Below are positions 56,896 to 64,000 of a DNA stretch of 64,000 nt, piece after piece. A model generated the notes under the pieces. That model had not been told where the DNA came from, ran no database searches, and saw only the letters and a program-made list of their open reading frames with translations. Positions within the stretch are counted from its first letter, which is position 1. Each line of letters begins with the position of its first letter. A program made the position numbers and the translations under genes. Origin of the DNA: Chondrus crispus (taxonomy: Eukaryota; Rhodophyta; Florideophyceae; Gigartinales; Gigartinaceae); the NCBI RefSeq assembly GCF_000350225.1, contig NW_005179010.1, positions 165,402-229,401 on the forward strand, given 5' to 3'.

Positions 56896-57696
56896 ATGAG
56901 CCCTCCGCATGTACCTCGGCGCCGTGAAAACCGCAAACGTCTTGCGGTTCATGAGTACCGAGCAGGGAGAATGCCTGCAAGAGATGGCGCAAAGTGGGTT
57001 TAAATTCCTCGGTTCACAGTACAGTACGCCGCAGCAACGCTAAACAAAACAATCACAAAGCAGACTGGGCGATCACGTGCGGTAACTGATCAAGAAAAGA
57101 AACCAATTCTCGCTCTCCTTACTGATTACGCAAACAAAGGAATACCGATGGACTCCCATTATTTGAGACTGGCTGTTACAATAATGGTGTCTCACATGAC
57201 GCCAGCAAGACAAGCGCTACTGCCATTTGGCGAGGGACCACCGAGTAGAACGTGCTTACAAAACTTCATTAAGAGGCACAACAAACGCATCAAAATTTCT
57301 AAACCAACAAAGCAAGAAGCCGAGAGATTCGCAGCATGTAGTGGGGAGGTCTTGGCTACGCATTTTGTTACTGTTGAGAGAATAATTGCAGAACACGACA
57401 TCGACGCTGAATGTATGTGGAACTTGGACGAGTGTGAAGTTACACCTGGCAAGGATTTAAATGCCAGGTCAAGATCAAGAAAAATGATCCCTCGCAATTG
57501 CTCGCAAGACATAAAAGTCCCCAGCTTCTCGCACGACAAGAGAGTAACGATGGTGCCCAAAATATCCGCAGCTGGCAGTACAGAGCCATGCCCATTCGTA
57601 TTCAAAGGCAAAAAAATTCTTTTCAGGAATGTGTTGCGTCATGGAACTGTGGTGTCATTGTACTGTACTGCAGTAAAGGGTTGCACAAGGGGGTGA
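56896..57696 (+). pseudogene. pogo/Jerky-like DDE_1 transposase fragment
   Basis: One frame from ATG 56,896, broken by TAA 57,001. N-terminal helix-turn-helix remnants (KWV-stop-IPRFTVQ and GRSRAVTDQEKK) precede a CENP-B-like segment GIPMDSHYLRLAV. Then come GPPSRTCLQNFIKRHNKRI, the first catalytic acid in CMWNLDECEV, and the RVTMVPKISAAGS and PFVFKGKK blocks of DDE_1 endonucleases. The frame ends at 57,696, just before repeat B, so the second half of the catalytic domain is missing. Family function: Tc1/mariner-type transposition at TA. Confidence 0.65.
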
Positions 57697-57734
57697 AGGG
57701 AAAAGAAACTAAATCGGAATGTGAACACCGTAGT

Positions 57735-58175
57735 GCGGGGTTGGGGGACACACGTGTGAATATTTGCACAGTTTTAATTTTAATTATTAATTTTATTTAG
57801 TTAGCATTAATTTGGCTGAAATTAGATTAGATTTAGGATCTAGCCCCGCAAGCTACTGTAGTGGCCGCGGCGGGGCGATATATACCTTAGCCCACTGGCC
57901 ACGAAGTCAGTAAAAGTAACCCGAGTTGCCGGATTTGAATGTCGCCTTCAAGGCGACATTCAACTCCGGCAACTCTTGGAAGAGTTGGACTTCGACCAAG
58001 TTGGTCGAAGTCCGACTCTACCAAGACGCTCCCTTTTACCTAAGCCTACGGCATCCTTCAGCGCTCGGGAGTCCCCTTTCTTTTTCCTTTATTTCCCTAT
58101 CCTAATTTCTCTATCCTAATTTCCCTCAATCTTGAGTTGGTCCCACCTTGTAGGATTGCGATCCGCAACGTGACT
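57735..58175 (+). repeat. LTR-like repeat B, direct copy
   Basis: Diverged inverted copy of 35,560-35,985. Contains GATATATACC near 57,875 (TATA-like) and two adjoining palindromes at 57,923-57,975 and 57,975-58,025. It lies directly upstream of the Ty3-like leader and gag at 58.2-60.7 kb and may be that element's 5' LTR, although I could not fix TG/CA ends. Confidence 0.6.
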
Positions 58176-59031
58176 TCATTAGCCATCGTGCTTCTGTGTT
58201 GGTGCACCAGTGGTGCTTTTCTCAGAGTTAGTTCCATCGGAATCCGGTTGCGATCGATCCGGTGTTGTTACTTTGCCATCGGGCAGTACGAAGGTATAGC
58301 ACTGCTCTTGTTGCCTGTTCCGTCGGAGTCTGTTGCGACGACGTCTTTGACGAAGATCTGATCTCATATATATGATAGCGCTGGTTCCATCGGAATCTGG
58401 TTGCGACCGATCCGGTGTTGGTACTTTGCCATCGGGCAGTACGACGGTGTAGCCCTGCTACGTTTTCTTTTTCCCGACGCGGTACGGTGCGACGCCCCCG
58501 TCGAAGACCTTATCAAGGGTATAAAGTATCAAGGCGCTCCACGAGCGCTGGATTCACGACCCAGCGGGTTCGGTCTGCCTAGACACCCCGCACTCGTCGA
58601 GCATTTGCCTTTTCAAGTCTTTACCACACCTATAATCCCGGGCCGGGCTTTTCTTCCTTTGCCCCACCTTTCAGGCATTCGAGCTACGGCGGTCCGCAAG
58701 CCCGCATAAAGGGAAAGGGAGCTCCGAACACTCCGTGGTATTGCGTCGCCGGCTGCTTTGGTTGTTTCGTTTGTTTGTTTGTTTTCCGGCCGTGAGGATC
58801 TTCGACCTTGCCCACTGCTTACCAGGCGCATTGCACCGCAAAAGTGGTCTCCCAACCTAGAATGGAAGTACAGGAGACCTGATCTAGAACTTTGCCTACG
58901 AAAGTCCCAGTCTGGAGACACACCACAACAGTGGTCTCCCTACAAGTCTGGAAAGTACAATCTGAAAGGTAGAGTTCAGAATTTCAAGTCTAGGAAATTA
59001 TTCGAAATGTCGCGTTTATTGAGAACGGGCC
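58176..59031 (+). promoter_or_regulatory. Untranslated leader of Ty3-like element
   Basis: Homologous to the inverted block at 10.2-10.95 kb. Contains a module TTCCATCGGAATC.GGTTGCGA through ATCGGGCAGTACGA twice, starting at 58,232 and 58,385 (153 bp apart). It ends at the gag ATG. Confidence 0.55.
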
Positions 59032-59742
59032 ATGGCTTCAAGCCAATCGAGGGACAGTGGTCCCGTAGTAAGAAGAACCGGATCGGTGCCGGGCTCGCAA
59101 ATCCTGCGAGGGCCGCGTACGCGCAGCCAGGCCAACTCGGTCGCCGACCCCGGAGAAGAAGAGTCCCCGTTGGGGACACAAGTCGAGAAGAATGACCTGG
59201 AAGAAAGTCTACGAATTTTGGGCGAATAACTTCGTCAGGAGACGAAGAAGAAGTTTGAAGACGAGCTGGGTATTTTTCAGAAGCAACAGGAGTTGCCAAA
59301 ATCCGAGTTCCACACCGCGTTGGAAAAGCTGACAGCTCGTGTGGTTCTCGTTGAGAAGTTATTTACTGATGCGTCTAAGGGCCGCGACCCCGAGGTTCTC
59401 GATTGGCTGAAACTCGCCGCGAAAGAAGCGTGGCGAGACGCCAATCAGGCCTTGGAAACGCTGGCCAAGACAAGGGACAGCATCGATGAGAAGTTCGGCC
59501 GCGCCGTTCGAAGAGTCAAGGACCTTGAGCAAGCTGCAGGCCGGTCGGGACCAAGATTGGATTCAAGGACGCTCGCCAATGGCGAACCCGAGGATCCAAC
59601 GATGGAGGCCAATTTAGTCCAAAACGGAAACTCCAGGAGGAGAAGTTCCAAATCGGCCAGAGGCCGAAAGAAAAAAGTCACTTCGGTGACGAGCGAGAAA
59701 ATTGCGACTCACATTCGGAGTCGAATGGTTCCGCACAAATGA
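59032..59742 (+). pseudogene. Gag N-terminal part of decayed Ty3-like element
   Basis: The frame from ATG 59,032 has one TAA at 59,227 and then runs to TGA 59,740. The start (MASSQSRDSGPVVRR) parallels the fragment at 10,155-9,943. The rest is helical and charged (LRQETKKKFEDELGIFQKQQ, a likely coiled coil), then a basic Lys/Arg-rich end. It overlaps the next frame by ATGA. Together with that frame it probably formed one Gag. Confidence 0.55.
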
Positions 59743-60704
59743 GTGGTGAGGGTTCGTCGGACCACTCAAGAAATTCCGATCGTCGATCAGCAGAAGGAAA
59801 TAGAATTTCATCGAATAAGAAGACCTCCAGGAGAGGCGGAATTACGTCATCTGCCTCACGGAGAAATCTGGACGCAGAGCCTGAAGATATCGCGACGCAA
59901 CGCGGACCGCGATGGGGGCGGTTGGAGGAGCTGAATCCGACCAACCATCTCTTCAAGAAATTACTTTCTTACCGGACGTATCATCTACGGAACCCGCAGA
60001 CCTACCTCTCGAGCTCCCGGCGAACCGCCGTGCGAAAAATTCGACGGGATATACCGCCGAAGGTGAAGAGGGACAACACCTTCACAGGCGAAGGCCGGAG
60101 TCCTCGTTTTCGTTTTTTGGCCAAGCTGGTACAAAAATTCGACACGCAGGAGATGAACGAAGGTCAAGCGATCCGCTGGTTGCCCGAGTTCTTCGACGGG
60201 ATTGACCAAAGAGAGTACACTTCTGTGTCACAGACGGCCGGGTCTCATCATGGGAAGGTTTCCGTCTCGCCGGAGGCTGTACAGTGGCTACAACAAAGTT
60301 TCGCCACGGACGAAGCGATCGGCCAGATGGAGGACAAGGGTACGAGTTTTCGGAGACCGGGGTGGTCAGGAAGGCCTCCGGCCCGTGGGCCGTCGAGGCC
60401 GCCGTACCCTCAGAAAACCCATGGCCTCATATTCTATCATTGCTATGAGAAAGGGCACGGAGTGCCCACGTACCTGCTCTCGTTCCGAAAGATGCGTCCA
60501 GTTCTAGGGAACTATGATGCACTGTCCCCGATGGAGAGGCTGGGAATTCTGTCGACGAGCTACCTGAAGGTGAAGCAATTGTTCGAATCGCAAACCGCGA
60601 GCACGTCGAGTGCGTCAAGGGAGGGTTCGAACCGAACTTCAGGAAGGCTGGCCGCAGGGCCATCGTCAGACGTGAGAAGAAACCCGACGCAGCAGGGAAA
60701 CTGA
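59739..60704 (+). pseudogene. Gag C-terminal part of decayed Ty3-like element
   Basis: 321 codons from the ATGA overlap. The central part (RFRFLAKLVQKFDTQEMNEG, QAIRWLPEFFDGI) looks like a capsid. FYHCYEKGHGVPTYL sits where a CCHC knuckle would be and keeps only one Cys and the His, so the zinc site is lost. It ends in a TGATG overlap with the protease frame. Confidence 0.5.
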
Positions 60705-61455
60705 TGAAGGGAACCTCAAATAATTTCGAGGGAGGGACATGTGTCGGCCGAACCATGTCCGGGACTTTGTCCCGTTCCCCGATTTTGGAGAGGAAGGTAG
60801 TCTCCGACGAGGAGGTAGTGCGAATTGTTTACAAGCCGACAGAACCCGTACGAGTCAAGAAAAATTTGCGCAGAGGCAAGGACGACCCGCTGACAGAAGT
60901 CCGACGCCCCTGGTACAGGGTCAAGCGCAGGGAGTGTCCCGAGAAGATTTTAGTCCTTGCCAGGAAAAATTATAAGGTCCTCGCAGACATTGGACTGACG
61001 GTCGGGCTGATGAGCCGCGTATTGTCTGTGTTGGACACTGGCGCTGGCCCAAACCTGAATCGGAAATCGGAACTTCCCGCAGGTCTGGAAACTCTGGTCT
61101 CCTTTGGACCCATACAAGACATCGGCGATGCAAATAACAGGCCGCTTCGCATGGTACGATCAAGATGCCTGTGAGGCTTGGACGTTTTGTGGCTACAGCC
61201 GAATTTATAGTATGCGAGAAATTCGCCGTGACGCTAATTCTAGGTGCGGACTACTGTGATCGGTTCGTAGAAGCTATTTACTCTCGGAGGAAGAAGGTGG
61301 AGTTGGTGAATTTTTCGGAGGTTCCGATTGTGCAGAAATTCTCGCCGAGAAAAAGGAAACGGACTCTCGCTCAGAGAGAGGACGAGGAAGATGGAGAAGG
61401 GGAAAGGATACAGTTAAGGATACGTACCCTTTACCAAGGATGGACGAGTGTTTAG
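60704..61455 (+). pseudogene. Retroviral-type aspartic protease, decayed
   Basis: The first frame (60,704-61,174) ends with VLSVLDTGAGPNL, the catalytic DTGA. A frameshift near 61.16 kb leads into FVATAEFIVCEKFAVTLILG and ADYCDRFVEAI, the typical second half of the protease. The element would be in Ty3 order: gag, protease, then RT. Confidence 0.6.
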
Positions 61456-61461
61456 ACTCGC

Positions 61462-61907
61462 TTGGTGACACCAAAGTTTTTTCGGCGTTGCAACCCATTT
61501 AAGGATATTGGCAGATGCCAATTCCAGAGAATGACCGTGACAAGACGACCTTTTCATGTCATTCCAGTTTATATCGATTCGCAAGAATGCCCTTTGGGCT
61601 GGCTTACCAATGCGCCAGCGACGTTTCAGAGAGCAATGGATATTTTGCTCTCCCCTATCCGTTGGCATCTTGTTTAGTCTATTTACACTACATCATTATC
61701 TTCAGCAAGTCTTGGGAGGAGCACATGATCCATGTTGATGAAATCCTCTCAGTTCTGGAGAAAGCAGGAGTCAAGCTGAAGCTGCACAAGTGCGAATTTT
61801 TCGTCGAAAGAATCAAGTATCTAGGCCATGTAGTACGGCCCGGCACGTTAGAAGTCGATGCCGCCCGCACCATGGCCTTGCAACAAGTGGGGTACTGTCG
61901 CAAGTGA
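61462..61907 (+). pseudogene. Reverse transcriptase remnant
   Basis: Frameshifted pieces of an RT palm: YRFARMPFGL, TNAPATFQRAMDILLSPIRW in another frame, then LVYLHYIIIFSKSWEEHM where YLDD has become YLHY. GVKLKLHKCEFF and YLGHVVRPGTLEVD follow. RNase H and integrase are absent, so the element is truncated here. Confidence 0.7.
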
Positions 61908-62704
61908 TTTGACAAAGGACGAATGTTGCACGTTGTGCGCAGCGGATGAGGAATCTGGATCAACCATAGTGAGTAATCGGGATTGGCAGTACGAAAACGT
62001 GTAGGTGCTGACACTGCAAATTGCGCAGTGTGCGGACACACCGGTCGATTGCAGTGCTGTTCATTCCAAGACATGTTTCAATTATGGATCTTGCTTCATG
62101 GCTGGACGCAACCGTTCGAGTCAAAAGGGATCGTGGAAGGGACTTGGCAAAGAGGTCTAGACGTCCGTTGGACAAGGGAGGACGCGGTGAACGTGGCAGG
62201 TGAGAGGGGTCTGTCAGTTCCTGGCTGGTGGTCGAAGGGACATAGGATGGGGTATTTGAGAAGGATGGAGGGAAGCGGGGGGTGAGCGAAGGAGGAAGGG
62301 GGGAAGCGCGCTGGCGTCTGAGTCGTCGCTAGTTTGGCTGTGACTGCTGTTGCGGTTGTTTGCTGATTCCCACCGTGGTCTGTCGTTGAGGCTGCAGCTG
62401 TTGGCTTGCAGTACGGCTGTTTTCTATTGTGTTTGTTGCTGATCTGCAACTGTTGTTGCGCGTTAGGCTTTGACTACGTGCTGTGTGACTAAATTGGGTT
62501 CATCTGTTTTTGTTGATTTATCCATTCGTGTATCTCCTGAGGACCAAGTCTGTCTGATTTGTCCGGAGATCACTGCTCAACATCCTGCGGACTGCGCTTG
62601 CAGGTTGTACCTGTAACATTACAATATTGTAAAAGGCGCGCAGCTGCTCGCTGCGGCAGGTGATAGCACAAGGGACGAAAAGGTTCTAAGTGTTGAAGGT
62701 CAAG
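61908..62704. other. Spacer or leader, no gene recognised
   Basis: The part from about 62,300 is G/T-rich with CTGTTG-type runs and precedes the intact gag at 62,705. It is probably that element's leader; no LTR limit was found. Confidence 0.3.
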
Positions 62705-63907
62705 ATGGCACCTGGGACGCGTGCCAATCCAGAAAGGGGCTACGAAGCGTCGGATGATCTGAATGTGCCGGAAATTGTGCAAGTTCCGACGTCACCCGAT
62801 CATGGGCCTTCGCTGAGAGAAGAAGCGGAAGTGACACCGGGAACGTTTGTGAATAATCAAAGCCGGGATGCCTCAACCATGCTGCGAATGGAGCAACTGG
62901 AGAGTTCCATGTCACAACTCCTCAAGGCTTTCGAGTATCTCCAAGAGAAGCATGTTAGCGAGGCATGCGCAATTGCCTCTGTGCCACAGTCACAGCATCT
63001 TGCCAGCCTTGAGGACGAAGGAGTTGAGGAGGAGCATTTGTCAACATACCAAGCTCCTCAAGGGACTTTTGTCGACAGTGGCCGCCATGCTGCAAGAATG
63101 GACCACGCAGCTTCTAGGATGGAAGTAAATGCTTCAAGGCCATTCTCGGGAGATTATGAAATATATCCCACGCATATTGCGTACAAGATCTATCAGAAAG
63201 GGTTACAGAGCACTCGATGCAGGAGCATTGGGGACGGATCATTCTTCGTAGCAAAGCGCTGTTGGGATAGATTGGCTGCAGATTTTCCAACCACACAAGC
63301 GGGAATGAAAAGGCTGCTGCCGTTGGCATTTGATGGAGATGCCAGATTGGTGTATGAGGAGATTGCCAGCTTCAATTCTGATGTAAGCTGTGAGAGGCTC
63401 TGGGAATTGCTTTCCAAGAGGTTATGCAATGAAATTCACCAATCTGCCCTTCGCGATCGATTTTTCGCGATGTACTGGAACGAAAAATTTGAGACATTTG
63501 AGAAATATGCATGGCGTCTCCGTTCGGCTTCTCTGTTGCTCCCAGATGTCATAGACGATGGGCTGCTACTTAATCGTCTCAAAAACGGTCTGCCGAATCG
63601 CTTGCAGGATCAAGCGAAGCTCGTCTCCGGAACGTTGGATGAGGTGGTATGCAGAGTTGCTACTTTATCTACGGCAAAAGGCAATCGATCGGAGATGGTG
63701 CGTGAAGTCCGTGAAAACGGAGGGACAGAGAAAAGCAGAGACGGCATGCTGAGAGAAGACCGCTTCGCGAGCTTCCGATGTCACTACTGTCAGAAACTTG
63801 GACACATCTCTCGTGACTGTGAGAAGAAGAAGAGTGACAGAGCAAAACAGGAAAAAGGCAGGGCGGATCAGCAAAGCCCTGCTGGTCCGAGCCCCAAACA
63901 CAACTAA
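62705..63907 (+). CDS. gag: Gag protein with CCHC zinc knuckle, second retroelement
   Basis: 400 residues from ATG 62,705 (MAPGTRANPERG); the frame before it offers only a GTG at 62,690. The N-terminus is disordered and acidic, with a short coiled coil (MLRMEQLESSMSQLLKAFEY). Residues ~195-320 form a Gag capsid-like region (RFFAMYWNEKFETFEKYAWR, LLLNRLKNGLPNRLQDQAKL). A single zinc knuckle CHYCQKLGHISRDC near residue 365 is followed by a Lys/Arg-rich tail. The frame is uninterrupted. Pol should follow beyond the right edge of the window. It is not closely similar to the other two Gags here, so it represents another lineage. Confidence 0.75.
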   Translation: MAPGTRANPERGYEASDDLNVPEIVQVPTSPDHGPSLREEAEVTPGTFVNNQSRDASTMLRMEQLESSMSQLLKAFEYLQEKHVSEACAIASVPQSQHLASLEDEGVEEEHLSTYQAPQGTFVDSGRHAARMDHAASRMEVNASRPFSGDYEIYPTHIAYKIYQKGLQSTRCRSIGDGSFFVAKRCWDRLAADFPTTQAGMKRLLPLAFDGDARLVYEEIASFNSDVSCERLWELLSKRLCNEIHQSALRDRFFAMYWNEKFETFEKYAWRLRSASLLLPDVIDDGLLLNRLKNGLPNRLQDQAKLVSGTLDEVVCRVATLSTAKGNRSEMVREVRENGGTEKSRDGMLREDRFASFRCHYCQKLGHISRDCEKKKSDRAKQEKGRADQQSPAGPSPKHN

Positions 63908-64000
63908 GGCGACACTCAACTGTAGCAACGGGTAGGAAGAAAGAATGCGTTTGTGCATGCATTGAGCCCGTGCTACAGGAGATTGGCGATGCAGAGGAAG

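Noticed and set aside
56893..57003. Start of pogo-like gene as an independent small protein
   Set aside because: The frame continues after the TAA with family-typical sequence, so it is the broken N-terminus of the transposase.

Overview
The window looks like nuclear DNA of a eukaryote that is very rich in transposable elements. It holds a Ty3/gypsy LTR retrotransposon, parts of at least two more retroelements, and piggyBac-, PIF/Harbinger-, pogo- and Tnp2-like transposases. I see no operons, rRNA, tRNA or intact housekeeping gene. Base composition is mosaic: GC-rich at 0-6 kb and 49.5-56.7 kb, AT-rich at 39-49 kb. An alga or other protist, perhaps a red alga, is my guess; the sequence alone does not settle it.

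Layout. 0-6 kb: a GC-rich unrecognised element with an 840-codon minus-strand frame split by one TGA, followed by a ~650-bp element made of consecutive hairpins. 6-7.2 kb: N-terminal part of a Tnp2-like transposase. 7.7-8.95 kb: a 102-bp tandem repeat array. 9.36-9.44 kb: a compact structured-RNA candidate. 9.9-11 kb: inverted leader and gag start of a Ty3-like element. 12-12.6 kb: a 148-bp tandem repeat. 12.8-18.4 kb: a second Tnp2-like element. Abutting it at 18,430-27,944 is a 9.5-kb transposon-like unit with ~2-kb terminal inverted repeats. 28-30.7 kb: unrecognised, broken coding stretches. 31-34.7 kb: a piggyBac pseudogene between direct repeats. 35.5-36.6 kb: an LTR-like repeat and a second hairpin-string copy. 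38-39.5 kb: a Harbinger pseudogene. 39.5-49.4 kb: AT-rich sequence with little to recognise. 49,472-56,720: a nearly intact Ty3/gypsy element. 56.9-57.7 kb: a pogo-like fragment. 57.7-61.9 kb: an LTR-like repeat plus a decayed Ty3 element. 62.7-63.9 kb: an intact gag of another retroelement.

Two systems stand out. First, the Ty3/gypsy element carries an extra antisense gene between pol and the 3' LTR. Its product starts, exactly after its first Met, with a copy of the histone H3 tail. The H3 lysines at K9 and K27 (silencing-mark sites) are replaced, while K4 and K14 are kept. The tail is fused to a large non-histone body with a very basic C-terminus. Second, the 9.5-kb unit pairs a decayed DDE-type transposase with a divergently transcribed ParB-like/beta-class DNA methyltransferase-like protein. 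Its inverted repeats carry a segment that looks like a captured host exon, and strong palindromes mark the arms and the centre.

Many reading frames are interrupted by single in-frame stops, most often TGA where Arg (CGA) would fit. This suggests CpG deamination during decay. For the young Ty3 element, programmed readthrough is a possible alternative.
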